From Brevipalpus yothersi (Eukaryota > Arthropoda > Arachnida > Trombidiformes > Tenuipalpidae), in NCBI GenBank assembly GCA_003956705.1, contig QZCP01000068.1, positions 124,001-188,000 on the forward strand: a DNA stretch of 64,000 nt, in the 5' to 3' direction. The translations under genes and the position numbers were made by a program. How positions within the stretch are numbered: position 1 is the first letter of the stretch; each line of letters starts with the position of its first letter. Positions 23,996 to 34,092 of this stretch are shown here, one piece after another. The notes beneath the pieces are model-generated. The model was not told the DNA's origin and searched no databases. It was given only the letters and a program-made list of their open reading frames with translations.

Positions 23996-24499
23996 TTATG
24001 GATGCCTGGTGGCAATTCCAATCCAATCTTCTGGTATCTCTGGTAATATGGGTGCCCTGGCACATGTTTCCTGGTGTTTGATGTTTTGCTTAAGTCCATG
24101 TATTGACTTGTTGCACAAACAGATGAATGGTCTTGTGGAATGCTGAGAATTAATATGTTCAAAAATTATTCTTTTAACCTTGCTAAATGATTTGCAAAAT
24201 GGACAGAACCATCTATCATGGTAAAAAATTAAATCTTTCCTCAAAAATCTTAGTGTGATAAAGGGGGGAAATGGGGCTTTTTTATGCTCCATGGCATACA
24301 TTAGAAGTCGTAGAATTAACATGTTGTCCGGTCGCATGGTCAGTTGAGGTTGAGGTACCGGTAAATTTCTCAATTCATCCACCGAGATTACTTTTGTGCC
24401 ACCATCACTGGCTGCATATACCCAAAATTTCACTGTTTTCAATCTTGCTTTAGCTGAACAATTTGAAAAAATATCACTACATTGTTGATTAAGAGACAT
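23996..24499 (-). CDS. Double zinc-finger protein 1 of the RT cluster
   Basis: 167 aa from ATG 24499 (MSLNQQCSDIFSNCSAKARL); an in-frame extension to 24535 has no ATG. After about 90 residues without a known domain comes WFCPFCKSFSKVKRIIFEH with N-S-Q-H (CCHH finger), then FICLCNKSIHGLKQNIKHQ with ETC (C-x-C...H-x3-C finger). The finger pair matches that of the next ORF in order and spacing type. It lies 138 nt after the RG-rich ORF on the same strand. Its function is unknown; a gag-like or transcription-regulating role are both possible. Confidence 0.65.
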   Translation of the reverse strand: MSLNQQCSDIFSNCSAKARLKTVKFWVYAASDGGTKVISVDELRNLPVPQPQLTMRPDNMLILRLLMYAMEHKKAPFPPFITLRFLRKDLIFYHDRWFCPFCKSFSKVKRIIFEHINSQHSTRPFICLCNKSIHGLKQNIKHQETCARAPILPEIPEDWIGIATRHP

Positions 24500-24637
24500 G
24501 TTTTTATTTTTTAATTTTTCAAAACTGTGGTACAATGGGATTGAAATTTGTTTACTTTTGGGGATGGAAAGTTGTTATCGAGCATGACCAGAATCGCATT
24601 ATACTTAGCCGGTCTAGGAAGCGGAAATGGTTTAATT

Positions 24638-25408
24638 TTAACCGTTATTTTTATCGGTCTCTCTGAGATTTAATTGGGCATTATTAATTATGGATTGATT
24701 CGATGTCTGGGCTTTAGATCGTTTTATGAGTATATTCAATTCTCTCTTCTTTTCTCTTTCTATCCTCTCCAAGATGTCTCTCTTCTTTTTTTCTTCCTCT
24801 TCTGATAGATCTTTTTTCTTTTCTCCATCCTCTTTTGCATTTGGATCTTCATTCGAAGGTGTCTTATCAACTGTCTGATTCACTTTTTCGATGATTGTTT
24901 CCGCAATTCCTTCATCTCCTCTTCCTCCAATTCTTGCATTCTGATTTGGAATCTTTTCAACATATTCGTTATGTTTTTCAGGTCCTTTCTGAGTTGGATT
25001 ATCTTGTGAGCGTTGATATCTTGGACTCTCTTGACGTGGGAATTTATCATTTCTGAATTCTCCATTGTATCTGTTGTCTTTTTCTTCCAAATTCCCTTCT
25101 TTAGCTTCAAATTGTGTCTCTTTTGGAACTGTTGGAGAATTCTCCTCGCTTTCTGGCTCGTGTCCTAGAAAGGGTTGTCTCTCCTGTGAGTTTCCTCGAT
25201 AGTTGGCTCTAAAATTACTTCTGCCTCTTCTTCCTCTGTGATACTTACGAGGATGAGGAGATTGATAGGATGAGTTAGATGAGTCGTTGCTCCTTTCTTG
25301 ATGATGAAGATATCTTCCACCTCTTCTGATCGGTCTTCGATTTCTCCTTCTCGTCTGATTTGATGAATACACGTCATATAAAGATGAGAGAAATTCACTG
25401 AACGACAT
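24638..25408 (-). CDS. RG-rich, disordered basic protein downstream of the RT
   Basis: 256 aa. Its ATG (25408-25406) follows the RT stop codon after only 3 nt (TAA-GAA-ATG), which suggests coupled translation of one mRNA. The N-terminal 75 residues are Arg/Gly/Ser-rich (TRRRNRRPIRRGGRY, RKYHRGRRGRSNFRANYRG), typical of RNA-binding RGG tails. The rest is Glu/Lys-rich with a likely coiled coil (EEEEKKKRDILERIEREKKR). No enzymatic domain. Possibly an RNA chaperone of the element, by analogy with non-LTR ORF1 proteins, but placed after rather than before the RT. Confidence 0.6.
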   Translation of the reverse strand: MSFSEFLSSLYDVYSSNQTRRRNRRPIRRGGRYLHHQERSNDSSNSSYQSPHPRKYHRGRRGRSNFRANYRGNSQERQPFLGHEPESEENSPTVPKETQFEAKEGNLEEKDNRYNGEFRNDKFPRQESPRYQRSQDNPTQKGPEKHNEYVEKIPNQNARIGGRGDEGIAETIIEKVNQTVDKTPSNEDPNAKEDGEKKKDLSEEEEKKKRDILERIEREKKRELNILIKRSKAQTSNQSIINNAQLNLRETDKNNG

Positions 25409-25411
25409 TTC

Positions 25412-28222
25412 TTAAGTATCATTCAAATTATTCGTAAGTACAGGAGGCACTAAGGTTTTTATCTTTTTGATACTTTTAACGATATGGTAACCTAATTTTC
25501 GTATACCTGTTAGTGAACTACCCAGTTTTAAAATGTCATCTATTGAAATAGAGCTCCCTGACACAACTCCTTCAACATGTGAGCATGTGCCTTGGATGAT
25601 GCCAGTAGTTGAGAGGGGATGAAGACAAATTGGGCATTCATATTTCTCTAGTCCTCCATCCTTCCATAATCCAGATAGCATTGCGATAGAGAGGATGTGA
25701 GTTCTTTCCAAGATACTCCAATCTATCTGATTGAACGAATAGTGGTGTAAAATTTTCGATGCTAAATTTGTGGCCTCTAAGCTCATTTTCTCATGATGCA
25801 TTAAATTTTTCATGATTAGGTAATTTCTTGAATTAAATACTAATAATTTGTTCGCTTTTTCTTTCATCCTCTCTGTGATCTTGAAGCCCTGTCTCTCTCT
25901 CGTAGTGACTAAAATTTTGATTTTATTCTTGCTCAGAAATAGAGCTAGTTGGGATCTTTTCAGTGGCTTCCTTATTCTATTGATTATTCCCTTATCCAAT
26001 TCTATCGTTATCTCCTTCTTGCTAAGTACTTCCTCAATTTCTGATAAGAAGGTATAAAGAGCATCAGCTAATTCATCTAGATAACATGGGGTTGGGTTGA
26101 AGTAGCAGAAAATTCTGCTTATCTTTGTGGGTAGATATTCCAGTCTGAACCATAGAAAATTCATTTCTCTTCTCCTCCAATATTTGAGTTCTGGTTCCCT
26201 TGTTGTTAGTTCGACGATAGTAGATTGTAGTCCATCTTCCCATTTGGGTAACGGTAGACCCGTGAGGGTCAATCCTTGGATAGATATCGTCTCTATCCTA
26301 TTTGGATACCAAGCCACTTCATATCTTTGGTCGGTTTTTAACAAATAATTCAGAAGATTGGTCTCAACTATTTCTGCTATGCTTTTTTTGAACATAAGGT
26401 AGTAGAGAAGTTGTTGATCGCTATTCCTCTTTAGATCCAAAGCATTGACTATTATTTTTCCAATAATAGCTTGGCAAGTAAATAGATGTTTGAGATATTC
26501 ATCTTTAGGTATGAATAGTCTCATTGCAGGACCATAATAGCCTATTAACCCTCTGACTGAAGCCGAGAGTACTACTTCGGCCCATTCAAGAGTCAATCCT
26601 TGGAATGCTTGCGAGTGTGACGATACGACGTGTAGAAGTTTGTTTAGGCTGGTCAACAGATTATTCTGAGCAATAATCTCGTTCGGTCGATCAATCCGTG
26701 CTTTGCAGCTGAAATTATGTCCTAAAATCGCGAGCTGTCTCGTACTCTTCATTTTTCGATCTTTTATTCTGAAATTGGCCAGTTCAATTCGTTCATTTTC
26801 TATTGTTGGTAACTTGTAGACCATTATCTTAGTCTTATTTGGGTTAACTTCTAGGCCAAAATTCTCTAATAATTTGATCAAAATGTCCATTCTTTTCTCC
26901 GTATAATTCCATTTGAATCCTCTTGTGATTTTGTCAGAAGTCGCAATTATACAATTATCATCAGCATATGAGAAGATTTTGAAATTTTCTCTGCTCACAC
27001 TTTGTAAGAAAATTGTGGCGAGGGAGAAGATAATGGGTGACAGAAATGAGCCTTGAGCTGTTCCTTTGGTATGTAGCTTCCACCATAATTTATCTTCTTT
27101 TTGGATATAACTCCATCTGTTTCTGATATGCTGGCAAATCAATAAAATTGCGGAGTCCTTCAAACCTGCTTTGAATAATCCAAATTTGATTGCTTCCATC
27201 GAAATATTTTCGAAGGCATCTCTTAGATCAATTGAGATTATACATGCACTTCTGTGTCTGTAAATTCTTTGTAGATGCATTTTCAGATTAATGATGTATT
27301 GAAGACAGTTGCCTTTAGGTAGAAATCCCTCTTGATGAGAGAATTCTTCTCCAATTATCATCTTCTCCTTGATGTATAGATATATCATATAATCCATTAG
27401 TCGATAAATGGGATGGAGAATAGCTAATGGTCTCCATCTTGTGCCACAAGCCTTCGGGATTAGTTTTATTCGTGAGCACCTGATATTTCTAGGTGTAAAC
27501 CCGTGCTTCATGCATTCGCTCAGGAAGTCGAAAATAAGATTTCCATGGATCTCCATAATTAGAGCTAACATTGTGCATGATATGCCTTCTGAGTACGTAC
27601 AGTCTTTCTTCTTTAGCACTTTCAGGATGTGATTCTTATACTTGTACCAATCTATCGACAAGTCTTCATCTTCTAGTCCTTCATCGAGACATTCGAAAAA
27701 TGGTGTCTCGTAGGTGTATGCATTAGAAATTTCATCTGGAGTCACCATCCTGGGAGTTAGGATTGAATCAATTTCCGAAGTCGATTTGAGATTTGCGTAG
27801 CCCATGAACTTGCGTATCATTCTCCAAGGGCCTTCAATTTCGACTATTTTCTCGAGCTCAATTTTTCTCTGTATATTTTTGAAGTGTTTTATTTTTTTCT
27901 GATGTTGATTTTTCTTGTTTCTGATGATCTTAATTTTTTCTTGATTATTCTTTGTCTTCTTGAGAAGTTTTTCTTCTTTGATCAGTTGTCTTCTTCCTGT
28001 GATCAAGTTGCGGGGAATAAACCATCTTTTCTTTTTAAAATGGAAATTGCGTATGGATTTGCTATGAATCTCACTCATTAACGTCTCTAACATCGCACAT
28101 TTATTCTCAGCATCAATTGGGCCATTCCATTGGCTTTTAAGAAAATCGAGGTTTGCTGTTCTGATGAGCCGAATTGCTGCTTTTTTGCTCAAGAAAGTTC
28201 TGTTTTTTGGAGAGCAACTTAA
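25412..28222 (-). CDS. Non-LTR-type reverse transcriptase
   Basis: Open for 937 codons on the minus strand. It has no ATG near its beginning, because it continues the frame of the endonuclease upstream across a single TGA (28225-28223). RT blocks are in order: RWRPLAILHPIYRLMDYMIY (motif 2-like), IISIDLRDAFENIS (motif A aspartate), GTAQGSFLSPIIFS (motif B), FSYADDNCII (motif C, YADD, near 26960). Thumb and connection follow. The C-terminus carries CPICLHP...C-S-H, a zinc-binding motif like those at the end of R1/jockey-type proteins. All catalytic residues are intact and no other stop interrupts it, so it is young or under selection. With its EN it resembles the R1/I-group of LINEs. It is flanked by the EN and the RG-rich ORF. 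Confidence 0.88.
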   Translation of the reverse strand, partial: LSCSPKNRTFLSKKAAIRLIRTANLDFLKSQWNGPIDAENKCAMLETLMSEIHSKSIRNFHFKKKRWFIPRNLITGRRQLIKEEKLLKKTKNNQEKIKIIRNKKNQHQKKIKHFKNIQRKIELEKIVEIEGPWRMIRKFMGYANLKSTSEIDSILTPRMVTPDEISNAYTYETPFFECLDEGLEDEDLSIDWYKYKNHILKVLKKKDCTYSEGISCTMLALIMEIHGNLIFDFLSECMKHGFTPRNIRCSRIKLIPKACGTRWRPLAILHPIYRLMDYMIYLYIKEKMIIGEEFSHQEGFLPKGNCLQYIINLKMHLQRIYRHRSACIISIDLRDAFENISMEAIKFGLFKAGLKDSAILLICQHIRNRWSYIQKEDKLWWKLHTKGTAQGSFLSPIIFSLATIFLQSVSRENFKIFSYADDNCIIATSDKITRGFKWNYTEKRMDILIKLLENFGLEVNPNKTKIMVYKLPTIENERIELANFRIKDRKMKSTRQLAILGHNFSCKARIDRPNEIIAQNNLLTSLNKLLHVVSSHSQAFQGLTLEWAEVVLSASVRGLIGYYGPAMRLFIPKDEYLKHLFTCQAIIGKIIVNALDLKRNSDQQLLYYLMFKKSIAEIVETNLLNYLLKTDQRYEVAWYPNRIETISIQGLTLTGLPLPKWEDGLQSTIVELTTREPELKYWRRREMNFLWFRLEYLPTKISRIFCYFNPTPCYLDELADALYTFLSEIEEVLSKKEITIELDKGIINRIRKPLKRSQLALFLSKNKIKILVTTRERQGFKITERMKEKANKLLVFNSRNYLIMKNLMHHEKMSLEATNLASKILHHYSFNQIDWSILERTHILSIAMLSGLWKDGGLEKYECPICLHPLSTTGIIQGTCSHVEGVVSGSSISIDDILKLGSSLTGIRKLGYHIVKSIKKIKTLVPPVLTNNLNDT

Positions 28223-28882
28223 TCATATTTGATGGATGCCATGATCGCTCGAGCTGACATGAGTATATTTGTATCTTTGAATGTGTTTACTCAAAACTCG
28301 GTCTATCAAAATTGCATCGATCCAATTTGCTTTCCCATTGTTGGGGTTAACTTTAGCATTCTTGTCGGTTGGTTGAAAAGCCTGTCCAAGATTTAAGTGT
28401 ATACAAGCATTGAAGATAACCTCTCCTTTCGCATCCGTTTCATCTTTGTGCCATAGTGGACTTTTGCTGTTCAAGTCACCGGCCAAAATCATTCTTCCTG
28501 TTTTAACCGGATATAGATGTTCATGAATAGCACTCATTTGTGTCTTTACTTCATTTATTTTGAGTGTTGGATTGAAATAAACTCCTAGAATGTGAATCGT
28601 GTCTTTTAAGGCTTTACTTTTGATCATTATGGCATCAAATTCAATACTATTCCAACATGATTCCCAAATTTGCATGTTGCTTATAATTGCCAGATTTCGT
28701 GAGTGTCTTCCCCAGAAAATTTGGAAATCAGGAAAAAGTTCTATCATTCTTTCCGGGGCTAGACCTGGCTCATTCATGATCGCTATCCAGTTACTTTCGC
28801 TCTCTAATAAGTGAAGGCATTGAACTGTGGCCTCTCTACTTTTGTGACAATTGAATTGAACAAATTCAAATGAATGGAGCAT
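28223..28882 (-). CDS. Endonuclease/exonuclease/phosphatase-family endonuclease of a non-LTR element
   Basis: 219 aa ending in TGA at 28223. Motifs in order: VQFNCHKS (N of the first metal site), NEPGL in place of the more usual QEP, RHSRNLAIIS, VYFNP, AGDLNSKSPLWH (GDxN catalytic motif), WIDAILID and SSSDHGI (terminal SDH). This is a full apurinic-type EN like those of the R1, TRAS and jockey groups, which nick the target DNA to prime reverse transcription. The RT follows in the same frame after the TGA, so EN and RT were one protein in an ancestor or are joined by readthrough. Just 5' is a potential 63-nt intron (28947-28885) that would add a 22-nt exon with ATG at 28969. Confidence 0.85.
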   Translation of the reverse strand: MLHSFEFVQFNCHKSREATVQCLHLLESESNWIAIMNEPGLAPERMIELFPDFQIFWGRHSRNLAIISNMQIWESCWNSIEFDAIMIKSKALKDTIHILGVYFNPTLKINEVKTQMSAIHEHLYPVKTGRMILAGDLNSKSPLWHKDETDAKGEVIFNACIHLNLGQAFQPTDKNAKVNPNNGKANWIDAILIDRVLSKHIQRYKYTHVSSSDHGIHQI

Positions 28883-28969
28883 CTCTAAACAGTAACATAG
28901 GATCCATTGAATGTTTTGTATTTACATAATTGAATAAAGAGTCTTACCTGATTGTGATAAATCGAACAT

Positions 28970-29278
28970 CAGCCAATCAGAATATTGTTGGAACAAGTTT
29001 GATTTGAGTGGAAAATGGAATTGATGATCTATGGTGAAAAAAAAATACATCTACAAGATCGATGATTGTAACAATTCAAAATTCAAAATTGTTACTGAAA
29101 TGATCATCAACACCAGCGTACTAACGATATTTGAAAAATTCTGATGAGCTGTGACCTACTGTAGTCAACTAGACTATACCATGGTATGAATCATTGACTA
29201 TATACACAAGATTTTTCCAATGCCATATCTTGTCACTCAATTTATCTCCTACGATCACAATTTTTCTCTCTCTCTTCC

Positions 29279-29332
<54 letters not shown>

Positions 29333-29818
29333 TTTCTATATCATCATAGTCGATTGAAAAGATCTGGTTATAATAATCACTTTCCCTTCTTCTTTTTTGA
29401 TTTCATTCCTCTCAACGTACACACATACACTCACATACATACATACATCAAACTGCCCTTCAGAACTAGTTGCAAAGTGAACGAAACACGATTAAACGAA
29501 CGTTACAAATAATAACGTGTTAATAATAATATATAAGAGAGAAGTGATTATTGTGGTTATGAGCAAATAATTTGATTTATTGAATAGCTCTCGTGTTGGA
29601 CTCACCACAAGTATGAGTTCACTGTCATTATGATTGTTTGACCATCAATGCCATTGACTGTCGTTTAGTGTGGACCAAAGGTGAAGGGTCACGGCAACCA
29701 TTATCATCAAATCATCCCTACTCTTAAATCAATTAGTGGGCTAAAATTTTATTTCAGTATTTTTTTATTAATATAATAATATAAGTTTGTTCGATCATAT
29801 TGTTTATTCTCCATAAAA
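28970..29818. other. Spacer between the RT cluster and the CNT gene
   Basis: Shared 5' flank of two divergent transcription units. It contains a CT repeat at about 29284-29330 and a TATATAAG at 29530-29537, 289 nt before the CNT ATG. No coding exon seen. Confidence 0.5.
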
Positions 29819-31831
29819 ATGACCTCTAAACTTGAGAAAAAATTGAGCCCACAATTGATTAAGTTGATGAAAATTTTCGCCTGGACTTTCATTGGACTGG
29901 TAATCGCTGTATACTGCGTATTTTTAGTGTTCAATGATGTACAAAAAATTGTTTCAATTTGTGGAATATTCGGTTTTGTTGCATTATCATACTTATTATC
30001 AGTTCATAAGAAACAAGTCCAATGGAGTCAAGTTATTTTGGCTCTCTTGATCCAATTCATAATGGCTAACTTTGTCCTCAAGACAACCATAGGTAGACAT
30101 GTTTTCCAGTATTTTGGTGACAAAGTGACGATTTTTCTTAATTTCACTGATAATGGTTCAAGATTCATTTTTGGTGACTTGGTTTTACAAGGAATATTTG
30201 CATTTAAGGTAATTTACTATCCGAATATGAGACCATAGTATATCTGATAATTTCAAATTTATTTACCAGGTACTTCCGGTGATAATATTTTTCAGCTTCA
30301 CTGTGTCTATTTTATACTATTATGGTGTCATGCAATTAGTTGTCATGAAATTAGGATGGTTTCTCCAGATATCAATCGGTACAACTGCTTGTGAATCTTT
30401 ATCAGCTGCTGGCAATATTTTCCTCGGAATGGTAAGATTTGATTGTTTTATTTGATCAACACTTCCAATTGATTGAACATCATCATCATACCCACAGACA
30501 GAGAGTCCACTTCTTGTCAAGCCATATTTATCACTTCTGACAAAGTCAGAACTTTTTGCCATTATGACTGGAGGATTTTCTACCATCGCTGGATCTGTTC
30601 TTGCAGCCTACATTAATTTTGGTGTGAGTATTCAAATCTTTTTTCCTGCGAAGAAAGTGTATGAGAGTCTGGTAGAGAATTTTCATTCAAATTCTCATCA
30701 ACCATACCAATATCTCTCCGATCGAAGTTGACTTTATGACCATTGAATTATATTCAAAATTCGGTTAATCTTCAAATTTTTCCACAGATCAATGCCGGCC
30801 ATCTCATATCAGCCTCTGTAATGGCAGCTCCAGCATCTTTGGGTATTTCAAAGTTGATCTATCCGGAGACGGAAGAGAGCCTCACAAGAGCTGAAGATAT
30901 TAAGTTGGAAAAAGGGTAATTTTCCATTTCCTTTACCATAATAATGTATTTATATACATATACCCTCACTTGTATCAATCAAAATAGGGTGAACTATTTA
31001 TTTTGATTGCTTCCTCATAGTCCTACTCTTGAATGTATGAGAGCTGTTGAAAAGCGATCAATATTAATCTGATTCTCATCAAACTGACAGAGCTGAACAC
31101 AATGCACTGGAAGCGGGCGCAAATGGTGCTTCTCAAGCAGTGAAACTATGTGCTCACATAGCAGCAAATCTGATAGCTCTGATGGCATTTTTAGCATTCC
31201 TCGATGCATTCCTTGGTGCTGTAGGTTCCCTCTGCTACCTCGATGGTCTTAGTTTTGAGGTAAAATTTTTTCTTCCATTCGAATGATCAAGAATTTTTTT
31301 CGTTCAGCTAATTTTTTCCTTTTCTCTTTCATTCTATCTCAGAGTATTTTATCCAAGCTTTTTATTCCTTTTGCTCTTATGATGGGAGTCAGCTGGGAAG
31401 ATTCCCAAAAAGTGGCCAATTTATTGGGCCTCAAAATTTTTATGAGTGAATTTATAGCTTATAGGAAACTTTCTGACATGCAAAATGCTAACGTTTTATC
31501 GGTAAGTGATGCTATGACCAATCAGTTTTCATCATTAATAAGTCTCGTTTCGATCATTCTCTGACCACTGGTAATTCTTTTTGATTAGCCTCGATCTGAA
31601 GCTATCGCCACTTTTGCATTGTGTGGATTCGCTAATATCTGCTCAATGGGAATCCAAATCGGTGGTCTCGGAGCTTTGGCACCTAAACGCAAATCAGAGC
31701 TCGCTGGAATGGCTTTTCGTTCAATGTTGGCTGGTTCATTGGTCACTTTTATAAATGCATGCTTAGCCGGACTACTGTATAGCGATAATCTTTCCTCTTC
31801 ACATGGTAACACCACTTTATTGGTCACTTGA
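29819..31831 (+). CDS. Concentrative nucleoside transporter (SLC28/CNT family)
   Basis: Exons: 29819-30208, 30270-30431, 30498-30623, 30788-30915, 31091-31259, 31343-31501, 31589-31831; 458 aa. It couples nucleoside uptake to a sodium or proton gradient at the plasma membrane. Family signatures are strong: NGSRFIFGD, VSILYYYGVMQ, TTACESLSAAGNIFLGMTES, MTGGFSTIAGSVLAAYI, GHLISASVMAAPASL, EAGANGASQA, SEFIAYRKLS, ATFALCGFANICSMGIQIGG. The two glutamate-containing motifs that build the substrate site (TACES, GMTES) are present. It is about 200 residues shorter than mammalian CNTs: the long N-terminal region is mostly missing and a loop before the last domain is reduced. The core fold is complete, so I take the short form as functional. 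Confidence 0.93.
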
Positions 31832-34033
31832 TATTCTACTGATGAAACATCACTGAAATTGAGAAGGGCTCCTCTTACATTTTTGGAACCACTGAAGGAG
31901 ATTTTTTCCATTGTAAAAAGTGTTATCTCTTCCATTTTTTTGAGCTATATTTTAAAGATTCGTTTTCCTTGGAGTGAGCTACAATTTACACTTGGTTAAA
32001 ATTGTTAATTCAATCTTACTTATACTGTTTAACTCTTTAACTTCATCCACTTGTACACTCTCTCTCCGATCTCACCGGTCGAGCTTCTTAGAATACTTAC
32101 AACCTTTTTTAAAGAAATCAACAGAATTCCTTTTTTTCACAATAATTTTTAGTTGATAGTTTGGCAATAGCAAGAGCAGAACTTTCATCTCTTGCTCCTC
32201 CATATTAGACAATGCATACAAGTTCTGCTTACATCAGTCATTTTTCTCTTCTGATACAAATTATGGACCCATGTAATCAGATAGTGTTGATCTGATGGCT
32301 CATGGACAAGGTATGAGAAGGATGCTCTTGGGAGCGATTTGTTCATGTTTTATGATGCTTGAGTTGAATAGTGGTATTCAATGATCCTTCCGTGATTATT
32401 TTAACCAATTCTCTATCTAACTTTCAGCGCTCATACTTTTGGACACCCTTTATCAACCATAAAGAAACTCAATTCCAATTCACCTACACCTTTTACGCCT
32501 CAATGCAAGATCGATTGGATTGACGATCCTTCTGAATGTGATCAAAATCCTTCCGCATCTTTCAAGTACATACCTACATACATACACACATACCATGTAT
32601 ATACAGTCAGGAAAAAGACGGGGTCCAGTGGTGCTTGTTTATTGTTTCCAGTCGAACGATGACAATACAGTAATGATTTTGTATCCTGAAAGCCATATCT
32701 AAGCTACCCAATTCAATCAATATTCAGTCTCGCCAAAAAGTGACAAGTTCTTCATCAAAATTCACCGGTCTCAATTCCTTATAATTTATACAACATCGTT
32801 CTGGTGGCCATGCCATGTTTTCCGGACTTCAGATACATGTACTTGTATGCCAGTAGAAAGCTGAGAGAAATGATTTTTATTCCCCCTTTTCGTCTCGAAA
32901 TGATCGAACAACTTGTATAACAATTTAGCATACTGCTACCACGAACGGCATAGTACATCATTATTGGAACTTTCGCGAATATCCCGAATCAACGTTTGAA
33001 ATTCATCGATTCTCGCAAACCGTAAGCAGTCAGACTGACTTTTTTTCCATTCGATCTCAAGGCAAATCTAGCTAATTGATATGAAGCGAGACGTCCAAAC
33101 ACTTCTTTGCACGGACTAAGCTAATATCCACTCATTTAATATTGTCTATGCAGTAATTATTGGTCAGTTGATATGCTCTTGTATGGCCAACCTGAACATC
33201 CATACTATTTGAAATACGATGTTGGTTGATTGTTTTTCAATCCCATTCGATTTGTTTTTCATGGCCTTTCTGGAGAAGGACATAAAATTTGATTCACTTT
33301 AAATTTTCTGAAAGATTTTAAGAAACTCAGTTGTCATTTTCAGTGACCACGAAAACACAATAATCTCTTTTGAGTGAATGTCCAAATACCAAAAAAGGCA
33401 AAAGGAGATTTGATTGAGAATTAATCAATCAGCGAAGAACATCTCTCACAAGCATTCAACTTATCTTACAAATTTTCAAAATGAAATATTTATTCTGAAT
33501 CCTCAATCACTTGTTCATCAGTCGTCACTCTTCCACCAATTTCTTTCCATCGAAAAATGAGGAAAAGAAGTATAGAGATGATGGGTATATGCATTCGATG
33601 ATTATGCAAAAAAATTCGATGCCAATATGCTACTTCCTTGACCAAGCTTCATCCTTTTTGTCTTCCAACATATTTTCAATGATCCAGCACGTCGATGTCC
33701 ACTCCAATTCTTTTCGCTCCTCTCTTCTCCTCTTCTTCATACTTTTGATTATACGAGAACCAATAGAAAAGTGATGCAATCGTCGATCTTTTAACTGCTT
33801 TTCCATCATCAAGGAGGTCATCAATCTGCCCCAATCTGACCCAATTGGACTCTCGTCGGGCATCTATTCCTGATACAAGTGCTGAGATGATCCTCCAAAA
33901 TCAGCCTCTCACTTTTCGTATTTAAAGAAACCGAAATTGAATCAAGCCACCTCCAACTTTCCCTCTCTCTCTCTCTCTTTCCATCTCTCACTTCACTCTC
34001 CATCGATTTTCAATCCCCTCCTCCCATCATCCC

Positions 34034-34092
<59 letters not shown>

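Larger units (their letters stand above)
22206..28969 (-). mobile_element. Polycistronic retroelement-like cluster: EN, RT, RG protein, two finger proteins, RING protein
   Basis: Six same-strand ORFs nearly free of introns, in a region where every host gene is split, with EN and RT of a non-LTR retrotransposon at the 5' side. Boundaries are not known: I found no target-site duplication, terminal repeat or poly(A) tail by eye, and the two end coordinates are simply those of the outermost ORFs. The RING ORF, and possibly the two finger ORFs, could be host genes. No ORF1 precedes the EN; candidate gag-like ORFs follow the RT instead. Confidence 0.55.

Noticed and set aside
23917..24162. 81-codon minus-strand ORF overlapping finger protein 1
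   Set aside because: Alternative-frame shadow of the 23996-24499 ORF without zinc-finger motifs.
22206..28969. Canonical R1 insertion in rDNA
   Set aside because: Flanks are WDR18 and a CNT gene, with no rRNA sequence; no target-site duplication or poly(A) tail could be seen by eye.
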